A stretch of DNA of 64,000 nucleotides. Source: Bradyrhizobium algeriense. Lineage in GTDB: Bacteria > Pseudomonadota > Alphaproteobacteria > Rhizobiales > Xanthobacteraceae. The notes below the pieces were generated by a model. The model had not been told where the DNA came from. It was given only the letters and a program-made list of their open reading frames with translations, and searched no databases. A program made the translations under genes and the position numbers. The DNA is taken from positions 330,001 to 394,000 of the forward strand of contig NZ_PYCN01000001.1 in the NCBI RefSeq assembly GCF_003062295.1, given 5' to 3'. Numbering within the stretch: the stretch's first letter is position 1; each line of letters opens with the position of its first letter. This document shows, one piece after another, positions 19,981-28,362 of the stretch.

Positions 19981-20080
19981 CCACGCTGTCATCGACAGAA
20001 ATGTCCTCGGAGCAATATACGAAATGACATCGCGGTCCGACGCGCGCTAGAAACTTGCGAATTCCTCCCGCGAGTCTCCC

Positions 20081-20716
20081 ATGCCTCACATTGCAACGCT
20101 GCTCGGTTTCGCGCTGGTCTCGCTCGGCATGGTGCTGACGCCCGGGCCGAACATGATCTACCTGATTTCGCGTTCGATCACGCAAGGGCCGGCAGCGGGG
20201 ATCGTGTCGCTCGGCGGCGTGGCGCTCGGGTTTGTGTTCTACATGCTGTGCGCTGCGTTCGGCATCACGGCGCTGTTGTTCGCCGTACCTTACGCCTATG
20301 ACGCGCTGCGCTTCGCCGGCGCCGCCTATTTGCTGTGGCTGGCGTGGCAGGCGCTAAAACCTAATGGGCGCTCACCGTTTCAGGTGAAGGAGCTGCAAGT
20401 CGACGGCCCGCGCAAATTGTTTGCGATGGGGTTCGTCACCAACCTGCTCAATCCGAAGATCGCGATGCTGTATCTGGCGCTGCTGCCGCAGTTCATCGAT
20501 CCCGCCGTCGGCAGCGTGCTGACGCAGTCGCTGGCGCTGGGCGCGATCCAGATCGTCATCAGCGTCAGTGTTAACGCCATGATTGCGCTCGCCGCCGGAT
20601 CGATCGCGCGCTTTCTCGGCACGCGGCCGAGCTGGCTTCTGGTGCAGCGCTGGCTGATGGGCACCGTGCTGGCGGGGCTTGCCGTGAAGATGGCGTTTGA
20701 AGCGAAGCGGGCGTGA
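20081..20716 (+). CDS. LysE/RhtB family amino acid exporter
   Basis: A 211-residue inner membrane protein with six hydrophobic segments. The family signature is at the N-terminus (LTPGPNMIYLISRSITQG), followed by AGAAYLLWLAWQAL and GFVTNLLNPKIAMLYLALLPQFI. RhtB-type members export homoserine, threonine, leucine or other amino acids. Start ATG 20081. The substrate cannot be told. It is convergent with the GST gene, and the two share the hairpin at 20720-20752 as a transcript end. Confidence 0.92.
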   Translation: MPHIATLLGFALVSLGMVLTPGPNMIYLISRSITQGPAAGIVSLGGVALGFVFYMLCAAFGITALLFAVPYAYDALRFAGAAYLLWLAWQALKPNGRSPFQVKELQVDGPRKLFAMGFVTNLLNPKIAMLYLALLPQFIDPAVGSVLTQSLALGAIQIVISVSVNAMIALAAGSIARFLGTRPSWLLVQRWLMGTVLAGLAVKMAFEAKRA

Positions 20717-20719
20717 TCT

Positions 20720-20752
20720 TTCTTCCTTCTCCCCTTGTGGGAGAAGGAAGAA
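20720..20752. terminator. strong bidirectional terminator hairpin
   Basis: CTTCCTTCTCCC, loop CTTGT, GGGAGAAGGAAG: a perfect 12-bp stem, extendable by two T-A pairs, in the 38 bases between convergent genes. T-rich sequence flanks it on the plus side (ATCTTTCTTCC) and AAGAAG follows. The arms are the same as those of palindromic repeat family E, so this is either a shortened repeat or the repeat's core serving as a terminator. Confidence 0.7.
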
Positions 20753-20754
20753 GC

Positions 20755-21381
20755 TCAATCCAATTTCGCTTCCATGCCGCGCTTGGTGGCCGGGCGGGCC
20801 ATCAACGCGTTGTACCAGCGCTCGACGTTCGGAAAATCCTTCAGCTCCACCTTGTGGCGCGGGTGGCGCCAGGCCCAGCCGAGGATGGCGAAGTCGGCGA
20901 CCGACAGGGCGTCGGCGACGAATTCGCGCCCCTCCAGCCGGCGGTCCAGCACGCCATAGAGCCGGCGCGTCTCGGCCATGAAGCGCTTCAGGCCATAGGC
21001 GCGGTCGGTTTCATTTTCCAGCGCGATAAAATGGTGCACCTGGCCCGGCATCGGCCCAAAACCGCCCATCTGCCACATCAGCCATTCATAGACCGGGATA
21101 CGCTCCGCGAGCGGCTTGGGCAGGAACTTGCCGGTCTTCTCGCCGAGATAGAGCAGAATCGCGCCGGATTCGAAGATGCTGACCGGCTCGCCGCCGGGGC
21201 CGTCGGGATCGACGATCGCAGGGATCTTGTTGTTCGGACTGAGCTTGAGAAAGGCGGGTGCATTCTGCTCGCCCTTGGTGATGTTCACCGGGATCACCTT
21301 GTAGGGCAGCCCCATTTCCTCCAGCGCTACCGAGATCTTGCGGCCGTTCGGCGTGTTCCAGGTGTGCAGTTCGATCGTCAT
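20755..21381 (-). CDS. glutathione S-transferase, Nu-class-like
   Basis: A 208-residue GST of the YfcG/YghU type. The thioredoxin-fold N-terminal domain carries NTPNGRKISVALEEMGLPYK, the TPNG-K-S motif of Nu-class enzymes that bind glutathione or its disulfide, then LSPNNKIPAIVDPDG and FESGAILLYLGEKTG (glutathione gamma-glutamyl binding, ES). The all-helical C-terminal domain has LSVADFAILGWAWRH. Likely disulfide reductase or peroxide activity rather than classical conjugation, by analogy with YfcG. Start ATG 21381. It stands alone, convergent with the LysE gene. Confidence 0.92.
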   Translation of the reverse strand: MTIELHTWNTPNGRKISVALEEMGLPYKVIPVNITKGEQNAPAFLKLSPNNKIPAIVDPDGPGGEPVSIFESGAILLYLGEKTGKFLPKPLAERIPVYEWLMWQMGGFGPMPGQVHHFIALENETDRAYGLKRFMAETRRLYGVLDRRLEGREFVADALSVADFAILGWAWRHPRHKVELKDFPNVERWYNALMARPATKRGMEAKLD

Positions 21382-21607
21382 TTACGGTTTCCCCCAAGAG
21401 AAGCTTTGATAGAAGCTTTGGTAGAAGCTTTGGCCCTCCCGTAGCGCGGAACCAAAGGGCCTTACAACGGTCCTTTCCGAATGCCGTCCCTGCGTTCATC
21501 GGGCCGCCGCGGGACACCGTGCCCTGTTGACGGCACGAGATCAGCGCTGGAATGTGCCTGGCAGCGCCGATAGATTGCGCCCGGCCTGAAACCCCGGGGA
21601 AACCGCC

Positions 21608-22171
21608 TTGTCCAAATCCGCCTCCCGCGCCCGCCTCGCCGAGATCATCCGCAAGCGTTCGTTCGGGCGCGGCGAGATCACGCTGGCCTCGGGCCGCAAG
21701 AGCGACTTCTACTTCAACCTCAAGCCGACCATGCTCGACCCCGAAGGCGCGGCGCTGCTGGCCGAACTGACCTATGAGGCGCTGAAGGACGACAATCTCG
21801 ATTTCGTCGGCGGGCTGGAAATGGGCGCAGTCCCACTGGCGGGCGCGATCGCGCAGCTGTCCTGGCTCAAGGGTCACCCGATCGCCGCCTTCTTCGTGCG
21901 CAAGAAGCCGAAGGAACATGGCGCCCGCCTCGCGGTAGAGGGGCTCGCCAAGGGCGAGACCTTGCAGGGCAAGCGCATCGTCATCGTCGAGGACGTCACA
22001 ACGACCGGCGGCTCGGCGCTGAAGGCGGTGGAAGCCGTGCGCGACGCCGGCGGCGAGATCGTGCTGGTGTTGACCATGGTCGACCGCGAGGAAGGCGCGA
22101 CCGAAACGTTCGCGGAAGCCGGCTTGGAGTTTCGTTCGCTCTACAAGGCCGGTGAATTCTTGAAGGCGTGA
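21608..22171 (+). CDS. pyrE: orotate phosphoribosyltransferase
   Basis: Makes orotidine 5'-phosphate from orotate and PRPP in pyrimidine synthesis. The 187-residue protein has [20 protein letters not shown] at the N-terminus, the catalytic-loop lysines in [11 protein letters not shown] and the PRPP motif [13 protein letters not shown] (125-136). The start must be TTG 21608: an in-frame TGA lies 21 bases upstream and the next ATG would remove the substrate-binding region. GGGGAAA is the probable ribosome-binding site. No pyrimidine neighbour genes are present, as is common in alphaproteobacteria. Confidence 0.95.
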   Translation: MSKSASRARLAEIIRKRSFGRGEITLASGRKSDFYFNLKPTMLDPEGAALLAELTYEALKDDNLDFVGGLEMGAVPLAGAIAQLSWLKGHPIAAFFVRKKPKEHGARLAVEGLAKGETLQGKRIVIVEDVTTTGGSALKAVEAVRDAGGEIVLVLTMVDREEGATETFAEAGLEFRSLYKAGEFLKA

Positions 22172-22197
22172 GGCTCGCCCTCTCCGTCCACACTGTC

Positions 22198-22270
22198 GTC
22201 ATGCCCGGGCTTGACCCGGGCATCCACGGGCAAGGAAGACGTGGATGGCCGGGTCAAGCCCGGCCATGAC
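22198..22270. repeat. Palindromic repeat family B, copy 2
   Basis: CGTCATGCCCGGGCTTGACC at the left and the near-complement GGTCAAGCCCGGCCATGACG at the right, with ATCCACGGGC and GACGTGGATGG forming the inner stem. It is shorter than the copy at 4097-4221, which carries an extra inner block. It lies in the 228-base gap between pyrE and the DUF2865 gene. Confidence 0.85.
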
Positions 22271-22399
22271 GAGAGAGGGCGTACTTGCCGCGCTCGCCTC
22301 CGCATTTCTTTTCCGCCTTCCCGCCCCCGGTAAAAGCTCATTTACCATCCCCCGTTAAGGTTACCCCGAACTGAAGTCTATGGCGCTTCAGCGCGTCGG

Positions 22400-23230
22400 T
22401 TGCGTGGGGTGGAGTTGGCGTTGCGTACAGAGTTGGCTTTTTCGCGCGTGCGGCGCCGCGCGACGGTTGTGGCCGCCGCGACCCTTGCGGGCTCGCTTGC
22501 GCTGGCACCCGGCAGCGTCTCCGCCGAAGGTCTGTTCGATTTCCTGTTCGGCGGCGCCCAAAAGCCGCAGGCGCGGCAAGCCCCCGCGCAGGCGAACTTC
22601 TTCGCCGATCCGTTCGGCACCAATCAACCGGCCCATTCCGCGCCGGCGCCGCGCGTTGCGGGGTCTGGGCCTGCCTTCTGCGTGCGAAGCTGCGACGGCA
22701 AGTATTTTCCGCTGACCATGCGCGGCAACGCCACGCCGGTTCAGACCTGCCAGGCCTTCTGCCCGGCGAGCGTCACCAAGGTGTTTTACGGCAGTCATAT
22801 CGACAGCGCGACCGCAGGCAATGGCGAGCGCTATGCCGACAGCGAAAACGCCTTCGCCTATCGCAAGGCGCTGCGCGCCGATTGCACCTGCAACGGCCGA
22901 AGCCCGTCCGGGCTGGCGCCGGTCGATCTCACGCTCGATACCTCGCTGCGCTCCGGCGATGTCGTTGCCACCACCGACGGCCTGGTGGCCTATACCGGCG
23001 TTCGCTTAGGGGCCGAGCAGACGGCGGAGTTCACTCCCGTCGCCTCCTATCCCGGCCTCACAGCAGATGTCCGCGCCCGCCTTGGCGAAATGAAGGTGGC
23101 GCCGGTCAGCGCCGAGATGGTCGCGGCCGGCGCGCCGCTTCCCGAGGCAAGACGCGACGCCGAACTGCCGACCGCCTCGATACCGAAGACAGTTGCGCCG
23201 AAGCCAGCGAAGCGTGCGGAAGTGAACTAG
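22400..23230 (+). CDS. DUF2865 exported protein
   Basis: About 276 residues. The N-terminal part has a basic stretch and a hydrophobic export segment (ATVVAAATLAGSLALAPGSVSAEG). The conserved core is CVRSCDGKYFPL, CQAFCPASVTKVFYGSHID and the final Cys pair in ADCTCNGRSPSGLAPVDLTLD, typical of the DUF2865 family of alphaproteobacteria; six cysteines suggest periplasmic disulfides. Function is unknown. The start is uncertain: TTG 22400, GTG 22409 and TTG 22421 are all in frame and none has a strong ribosome-binding site. Confidence 0.88.
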   Translation: MRGVELALRTELAFSRVRRRATVVAAATLAGSLALAPGSVSAEGLFDFLFGGAQKPQARQAPAQANFFADPFGTNQPAHSAPAPRVAGSGPAFCVRSCDGKYFPLTMRGNATPVQTCQAFCPASVTKVFYGSHIDSATAGNGERYADSENAFAYRKALRADCTCNGRSPSGLAPVDLTLDTSLRSGDVVATTDGLVAYTGVRLGAEQTAEFTPVASYPGLTADVRARLGEMKVAPVSAEMVAAGAPLPEARRDAELPTASIPKTVAPKPAKRAEVN

Positions 23231-23236
23231 GCGATC

Positions 23237-23320
23237 TTGTAGCCCGGATGAAGCGAAGCGCAATCCGGGGCCGGTCTCGCACACTTTCCCGGATTGCGCT
23301 GCGCTCCATCCGGGCTACAA
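23237..23320. repeat. Palindromic repeat family A, copy 2
   Basis: TTGTAGCCCGGATGAAGCG on the left and CGCTCCATCCGGGCTACAA on the right; the arms continue inward as AAGCGCAATCCGGG and CCCGGATTGCGCT, leaving a short loop. This is the most symmetric copy in the window. It sits between the DUF2865 gene and a convergent gene, so it may act as a transcript-end hairpin. Confidence 0.9.
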
Positions 23321-23332
23321 GGCTGACGTCGG

Positions 23333-23764
23333 CTACCGCCCGACGATGACGCCGATCACGTTTGGCGCCGACAGATATTTTTCCTCGATCGCCGCACGCG
23401 CCGCGGCGCGGTTTTCCGGCGTCAGCAAGCCGCGCTTCTCGGCCAGGATCATCCAGCAATAGCCCCACCAATCCGTCAGCATGCCCTGATCGTCGACGAG
23501 GTCGTAGCCTTGTTCGGCGGCAAAGATTCGTGCCTGCGCTTCATCCAGCGCGTCGAGAAAGGCGTGGTCCTCGACCGAAAACAGTTCGTCGCTGAAATCG
23601 TCCGTGGTGTAACCCCACACCGACATGCAGACCGCGTTGAACTCGCGGTCGATCGCGTCGTCGTCGACGAGCCGGCGGCGCGAGGCCTGATGCAGGCGCG
23701 ACAGCGAGCGCGCGAAATCGGCGATACGGGTGAGAGCGAACTGATCGAAGGCGATGGTGGACAT
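23333..23764 (-). CDS. conserved hypothetical protein, acidic, possibly cytoplasmic
   Basis: A 143-residue protein of unknown function. It is rich in acidic and aromatic residues (EFNAVCMSVWGYTTDDFSDE, DDQGMLTDWWGYCWMILAEK) and has no signal peptide or membrane segment. ATG 23764 begins MSTIAFDQFALTRIADFARS, a plausible helical start; a longer in-frame ATG at 23809 adds 15 residues of less natural composition. The ending SAPNVIGVIVGR is hydrophobic. I recognise no family. Codon use and length support a real gene. Confidence 0.75.
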   Translation of the reverse strand: MSTIAFDQFALTRIADFARSLSRLHQASRRRLVDDDAIDREFNAVCMSVWGYTTDDFSDELFSVEDHAFLDALDEAQARIFAAEQGYDLVDDQGMLTDWWGYCWMILAEKRGLLTPENRAAARAAIEEKYLSAPNVIGVIVGR

Positions 23765-23933
23765 GTAGTCCTCACAAACTCGGATAGACCATAGATGTTG
23801 TGCCGGCACTGCGCCGAATCACAATGATATATCAAACACTTGCTAAAGTGTTCTTAATTTGTTCTGGTAGAGCAGCAAAATGTCCCCTATCAGAGATTGT
23901 CTTTCGGTGATTTGCCGCAAAGAACCGAGGACG

Positions 23934-24164
23934 ATGGACGCGACGCAGGCTACCGAGATCCGGACCTTGTTACTGGAAGCGGCCGACGCGATCGACCGCA
24001 CGAATGCGATCGTGTCCGCCCTCGACAGCGACGATCGGGCCCTGCTTGCCAAGCCTCTCGACGAGATATCGTCCGCCTTGCATTTCGAGCTGCTGCAAAA
24101 GCTCTATCTCCGCTACCCCGGACTTGCCGAGGAAGGCGAAGGCTGGAACGGCGCCACGGCATGA
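23934..24164 (+). CDS. small hypothetical helical protein
   Basis: A 76-residue acidic protein, MDATQATEIRTLLLEAADAI onwards, predicted almost wholly helical, with no membrane segment. ATG 23934 was chosen over ATG 23880, which lies in a lower-GC lead. The gene starts 170 bases from the divergent hypothetical gene at 23333-23764. I recognise no family; it could be a small partner protein. Coding status rests on codon use and length only. Confidence 0.6.
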   Translation: MDATQATEIRTLLLEAADAIDRTNAIVSALDSDDRALLAKPLDEISSALHFELLQKLYLRYPGLAEEGEGWNGATA

Positions 24165-24183
24165 ACCGTCCGGGCTCAATCCT

Positions 24184-24414
24184 TCACATCGCCGAGAGCA
24201 GCTTGTCGCCGCAGTAATTGGCGTAGAACTTTCCGCCGCATTGCCGCTTGATCGCCGCACAGCGCGCGGCGGGCGAAGCGCCTTGCGCAACACTGAAGGA
24301 ACAGCTCAGGCCGTCGGCGCTCTTGCCGGCCTTGCCGGCGGCAAAGGCTGCGCTGGTCGCACTGATGCAGACAACCAACAACGCAGTGGCGACGATCTCT
24401 ATCGTCAATCTCAT
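24184..24414 (-). CDS. small exported cysteine-containing protein
   Basis: A 76-residue protein with a signal peptide (RLTIEIVATALLVVCISATS, cleavage near AAFAAG) and a short mature part holding four cysteines (LSCSFS, ARCAAIKRQCGGKFYANYCG), likely two disulfides. Start ATG 24414; an in-frame upstream ATG at 24441 adds nine unlikely residues. It overlaps no gene and is convergent with the small gene at 23934-24164 (19-base gap). Function is unknown. Confidence 0.65.
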   Translation of the reverse strand: MRLTIEIVATALLVVCISATSAAFAAGKAGKSADGLSCSFSVAQGASPAARCAAIKRQCGGKFYANYCGDKLLSAM

Positions 24415-24539
24415 GGCAGGCCTCCCGTTCTGGCGGCACACGTTTCCGTCACGCGTACTGGCACCCGGTTATCCCAGCGATCCCTCGGCTTTTGCACCCC
24501 AATTATATCACCAAAAGACGGCCGCCGGTGCCGCGAAAT

Positions 24540-24555
24540 CGGCCCGGTCCTTGCA
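24540..24555 (+). promoter_or_regulatory. possible sigma-54 promoter upstream of glgP
   Basis: CGGCCCGGTCCTTGCA keeps the GG-N10-GC spacing of sigma-54 promoters and matches most of TGGCACG-N4-TTGCA, but the first T and the A are missing. It lies 110 bases before the glgP start. A single match of this quality can arise by chance in GC-rich DNA, so this is only a candidate. Nothing else was seen in the 250-base gap. Confidence 0.25.
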
Positions 24556-24664
24556 TAAAATCATACCAGCGCAGTGCACAACGCACTCCGGCATACTCCG
24601 ACGTTTCGATTGCCGGGCAAGGCGCGTATCTTCGTTCTGAGTCTCAATCGCAGGAATCGACGTA

Positions 24665-27196
24665 TTGCAGGAACAAATCCCAGGAAACCATCCGGCCAGT
24701 TATCCGGCGCTGGATCAGCCGATCGACGAGCTGTCGCTGGCCGAAATCAAGGGCGCAATCCTCGCCAAGCTCCGGCTTGCGATCGGCAAGGACGCCGGCA
24801 TGGCGACACGGCGCGACTGGTACAAGGCCGCGGCGCTGGCGCTGCGCGACCGCATCGTGCACCGTTGGCTGACGGCCGAGAAGGAGAGCTACGATGCCGG
24901 CAGCAAACGGGTCTATTACCTCTCGCTCGAATTCCTGATCGGCCGGCTGTTCACCGACGCGCTGAACAATATGGGCCTGCTGCCGGTGTTCGAGGCGGCG
25001 CTCGGCGATCTCGGCGTCGGGCTTGACGACCTGCGCAAATGCGAGCCGGACGCGGCGCTCGGCAATGGCGGCCTCGGGCGGCTCGCGGCGTGCTTCATGG
25101 AGAGCATGGCGACGCTGGCCATTCCCGCCATCGGCTACGGCATCCGTTACGATTTCGGTCTGTTCCGCCAGATCATCGCGCAGGGCTGGCAGCACGAATA
25201 CCCGGACGAATGGCTGAGTTTTGGCAACCCCTGGGAATTCCAGCGGGCCGAGGTGGTCTACCACATCCATTTCGGCGGCTTTGTCGACCACGTCGACGAC
25301 CGCGGCCGCGACCGCGCCACCTGGCGTCCGGCGGAAACCGTGCAAGCTGTCGCCTACGACACCCCGATCGTGGGCTGGCGCGGCCAGCACGTCAACGCGC
25401 TGCGGCTGTGGTCGGCGCGTGCGCCCGACCCGCTGCGGCTCGATGTCTTCAACACCGGCGATTATCTCGGCGCCGTCGCCGAGGAAGCGCGTGCGGAATC
25501 GATCTGCAAATTCCTGTATCCGAATGACGAGAGCTCTGCGGGGCGCGAACTCCGGCTGCGGCAGGAATATTTTTTCGTTTCGGCCTCGCTGCAGGACCTG
25601 ATCAAGCGGCACCTCGCATCCGACGGGCAGTTGCGCAACCTCCCCTCCAAGGTCGCGGTGCAGCTCAACGACACCCATCCGAGCCTCGCCGTCACCGAGC
25701 TGATGCGCATCCTGGTCGACCTGCACAACTTCCGCTGGGACGAAGCGTGGAAGCTCACGGTGGCGACGCTGTCCTACACCAATCACACGCTGCTGCCGGA
25801 AGCGCTGGAGACCTGGCCGGTCGAACTGTTCGAGCGGCTGCTGCCGCGGCATCTCGAAATCATCTACCGCATCAATGTCGCGCATCTGGCGTTGGCGGAT
25901 CAGCGCTGTCCCGGCGACATCGATTTCCGCGCTTCGGTGTCGCTGATCGACGAGAAGTCCGGACGGCGGGTGCGGATGGGGCAACTCGCTTTCGTCGGCT
26001 CGCACCGCATCAACGGCGTCTCGGCGATGCATTCCGACCTGATGAAGGAGACCGTGTTCCACGATCTCAACCATCTCTATCCCAGCCGCATCACCAACAA
26101 GACCAACGGCATCACCTTCCGCCGCTGGCTGATGCTCGCCAACCCGAAGCTGACCGGCCTGATGCGCGAGGTCTGCGGCGAGGCCGTGCTCGACGACTTC
26201 TCCCTGTTCGAGCGCCTCGAGGCCCGCGCCAGCGACAACGCGTTCCAGCAGCGTTTTCGCGAGGTCAAGCATCACAACAAGCTGGCGCTGGCGCGCCTGA
26301 TCAACGAGCGGCTCCGCATCAAGATCGATCCGTCGGCGCTGTTCGATATCCAGATCAAGCGCATCCACGAATACAAGCGTCAATTGCTTAACGTCGTCGA
26401 GACCGTCGCACTGTATCAGGCGATCAAGGATGAGCCGCAGCGCGACTGGGTGCCGCGGGTGAAGATCTTCGCCGGCAAGGCGGCGGCGAGCTATCGCTAT
26501 GCCAAGCTGATCATCAAGCTGATCAACGATGTCGCCGAAGTCGTCAACCACGACCCCGTCATCGCAGGAAGGCTCAAGGTCGTCTTCCTCGCCGACTACA
26601 ATGTCAGCCTTGCAGAGGTGATCATTCCGGCCGCCGATCTCTCCGAGCAGATCTCGACCGCCGGCATGGAAGCCTCCGGCACCGGCAACATGAAGCTGGC
26701 GCTCAACGGCGCGCTCACTATCGGCACGCTTGACGGCGCCAATATCGAAATCCGCGACCATGTCGGCGCGGAGAACATCGCGATCTTCGGCATGGAGGCC
26801 GGCGACGTCATGGTCCGGCGCAAGCAGGGCCTGGATGCGACCGACGTGATCAGCCGCTCGCCGCGGCTGGCCCGGGCCATCACCGCCATCGAGAGCGGCG
26901 CGTTCTCGCCCGACGATCCCGCCCGCTTTGCCTCCATGGGTCACGCGCTGCGTTATCTCGACCACTACATGGTCTCGGCCGATTTCGATTCCTACTACGC
27001 GGCTCAGCGCGGCATCGACGCCCGCTGGCAGGTGGTGCCGGCCTGGACCCGCGCCTCGATCCTCAACGTCGCGCGGATGCCGTGGTTCTCCTCCGACCGC
27101 ACCATCCGGGAATATGCCGAGGATATCTGGCACGTGCCGGTGCGCGCCGCCGCGCCGGTGCCGGAGACAAGCGCCCAGCGCGGGGTGACGCGGTAA
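24665..27196 (+). CDS. glgP: glycogen phosphorylase
   Basis: Releases glucose 1-phosphate from glycogen using phosphate and pyridoxal phosphate. The 843-residue length is normal. Conserved blocks include RVYYLSLEFLIGRLFTDALN, DAALGNGGLGRLAACFMES, and the cofactor site EASGTGNMKLALNGALTIGT with the PLP lysine at 677, followed by LDGANIEI. The start is TTG 24665 behind AGGA; no in-frame ATG precedes the conserved region. Other glg genes are not in the window, unlike the usual glgBCAP cluster, so this is a stand-alone copy. Confidence 0.96.
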   Translation: MQEQIPGNHPASYPALDQPIDELSLAEIKGAILAKLRLAIGKDAGMATRRDWYKAAALALRDRIVHRWLTAEKESYDAGSKRVYYLSLEFLIGRLFTDALNNMGLLPVFEAALGDLGVGLDDLRKCEPDAALGNGGLGRLAACFMESMATLAIPAIGYGIRYDFGLFRQIIAQGWQHEYPDEWLSFGNPWEFQRAEVVYHIHFGGFVDHVDDRGRDRATWRPAETVQAVAYDTPIVGWRGQHVNALRLWSARAPDPLRLDVFNTGDYLGAVAEEARAESICKFLYPNDESSAGRELRLRQEYFFVSASLQDLIKRHLASDGQLRNLPSKVAVQLNDTHPSLAVTELMRILVDLHNFRWDEAWKLTVATLSYTNHTLLPEALETWPVELFERLLPRHLEIIYRINVAHLALADQRCPGDIDFRASVSLIDEKSGRRVRMGQLAFVGSHRINGVSAMHSDLMKETVFHDLNHLYPSRITNKTNGITFRRWLMLANPKLTGLMREVCGEAVLDDFSLFERLEARASDNAFQQRFREVKHHNKLALARLINERLRIKIDPSALFDIQIKRIHEYKRQLLNVVETVALYQAIKDEPQRDWVPRVKIFAGKAAASYRYAKLIIKLINDVAEVVNHDPVIAGRLKVVFLADYNVSLAEVIIPAADLSEQISTAGMEASGTGNMKLALNGALTIGTLDGANIEIRDHVGAENIAIFGMEAGDVMVRRKQGLDATDVISRSPRLARAITAIESGAFSPDDPARFASMGHALRYLDHYMVSADFDSYYAAQRGIDARWQVVPAWTRASILNVARMPWFSSDRTIREYAEDIWHVPVRAAAPVPETSAQRGVTR

Positions 27197-27267
27197 ATCC
27201 CGGGACGCGGGACGCCATTACCTCGGGCGTCATTGAATTCGGCCAAAGAGTCGCGATACTCCATCCG

Positions 27268-27380
27268 CCGTCATTGCGAGGAGCGTAGCGACGAAGCAAT
27301 CCAGTTCTGCGGCGCGATGGATTGCTTCCGCCTTCGCTCTTCGAGCTACGGCGGACAAGTCGCTTCGCTCGCAATGACGG
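27268..27380. repeat. Palindromic repeat family C
   Basis: CCGTCATTGCGAGGAGCGTA at the left and CTTCGCTCGCAATGACGG at the right, with internal arms GAAGCAATCCAG and ATGGATTGCTTCCG. It occupies the space between glgP and the thioesterase gene. Elements of this type (CGTCATTGCGAG...CTCGCAATGACG) are, to my knowledge, widespread in Bradyrhizobium and several other bacteria. Only one copy is in this window. Confidence 0.85.
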
Positions 27381-27425
27381 CATCTGCGGCAACCACGTCG
27401 CGTCTCTCAAGACTGAAGAGTATTC

Positions 27426-28244
27426 ATGCTCACCAAGACCCCTCACCTTTTCGACAACGCCACACGCGTCACCGCCGGCGATAGCTGCTGGCAGGGCAGG
27501 ACCAGCCCGGACTATTGGGCCTTCGTCGGCCCGTTCGGCGGCTGCACGGCCGCCACCATCCTGCGCGCGCTGATCGACCATCCGCAGCGGGCGGGCGATC
27601 CGCTGTCGTTGACCGTGAATTTCTGCGCGCCGGTGGTCGAAGGCGCCTTCGATCTCGACGTTCGCCTGGTCAAGGCCAACCGTTCGAGCCAGCACTGGTG
27701 CGTGGAGATGACGCAGGGCGGCGGTGACGTCGCAACGCTGGCCACCGCAATATTCGCCGAGCGCCGCCCGTCATGGTCGCACCAGCAGGCAAAATTTCCC
27801 GGCGCCACACCGTTCGAGCAGGCGCGCGCGTTCCCGAACACTCCGATGACGTGGACGCACCAGTATGATTTCCGCTTCGTCGAGGGCGAACCGAGCTTCT
27901 ACGGCTCGCCGGCGTCGCCGCCGCTCGATGCGTACTCGAAGCAGTGGATCAGCGATCACGTGCCGCGAAAGATCGACATGCTGTCGCTGATGTCGATGTC
28001 GGATGCGTTCTTCGGCCGGGTATTTCTGGCGCGCCGGGAATTGATGCCGTTCGGCACGGTATCGATCACGACGTATTTCCACACGGCGTCGGACGACCTC
28101 GCGGCCGAGGATATCACGCGGGTGTTGGCTGTGGCGGATGCCAAGATCTTCCACAGGAGCTATGGCGACCAGAACGGCGAATTGTGGTCGCCTTCGGGAC
28201 GCCTGCTCGCAACCACAACGCAAATCGCGTATTTTAAAGCGTAG
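27426..28244 (+). CDS. acyl-CoA thioesterase (double hotdog) family protein
   Basis: A 272-residue protein with the tandem hotdog layout of the TesB-like family. The first half carries WAFVGPFGGCTAATILRALI and PLSLTVNFCAPVVEGAFDL; the second half has DMLSLMSMSDAFFGRVF and PFGTVSITTYFHTASDDLA. Members hydrolyse acyl-CoA thioesters; chain preference is unknown. The mid-region WISDHVPRKIDMLSLMSMSDA holds the Asp expected at the active site. Start ATG 27426 follows CTCAAGACTGAAGAG. The gene stands between two palindromic repeats, and its stop abuts repeat D. Confidence 0.88.
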   Translation: MLTKTPHLFDNATRVTAGDSCWQGRTSPDYWAFVGPFGGCTAATILRALIDHPQRAGDPLSLTVNFCAPVVEGAFDLDVRLVKANRSSQHWCVEMTQGGGDVATLATAIFAERRPSWSHQQAKFPGATPFEQARAFPNTPMTWTHQYDFRFVEGEPSFYGSPASPPLDAYSKQWISDHVPRKIDMLSLMSMSDAFFGRVFLARRELMPFGTVSITTYFHTASDDLAAEDITRVLAVADAKIFHRSYGDQNGELWSPSGRLLATTTQIAYFKA

Positions 28245-28248
28245 CGGC

Positions 28249-28340
28249 GTAGGGTGGGCAAAGGCACGTTTGCGCCGTGCCCACCATCTATCCGGCTGGT
28301 GATCTTTATCGGTGGGCACGCTACGCTTTGCCCACCCTAC
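28249..28340. repeat. Palindromic repeat family D
   Basis: GTAGGGTGGGCAAAGGCACG at the left, CTACGCTTTGCCCACCCTAC at the right, and an inner pair CCGTGCCCACCAT / ATCGGTGGGCACG. It begins five bases after the thioesterase stop and ends 22 bases before the arginase ATG, so it occupies the whole leader of rocF and could affect its translation or readthrough. Confidence 0.85.
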
Positions 28341-28362
28341 AGTTCTTCGGAGGCCTCGCCTC

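Noticed and set aside
24644..27133. 829-residue open frame opposite glgP
   Set aside because: Long antisense frames arise in GC-rich genes from codon bias; composition is rich in Arg, Gly, Asp and has no domain, and the sense gene is certain.
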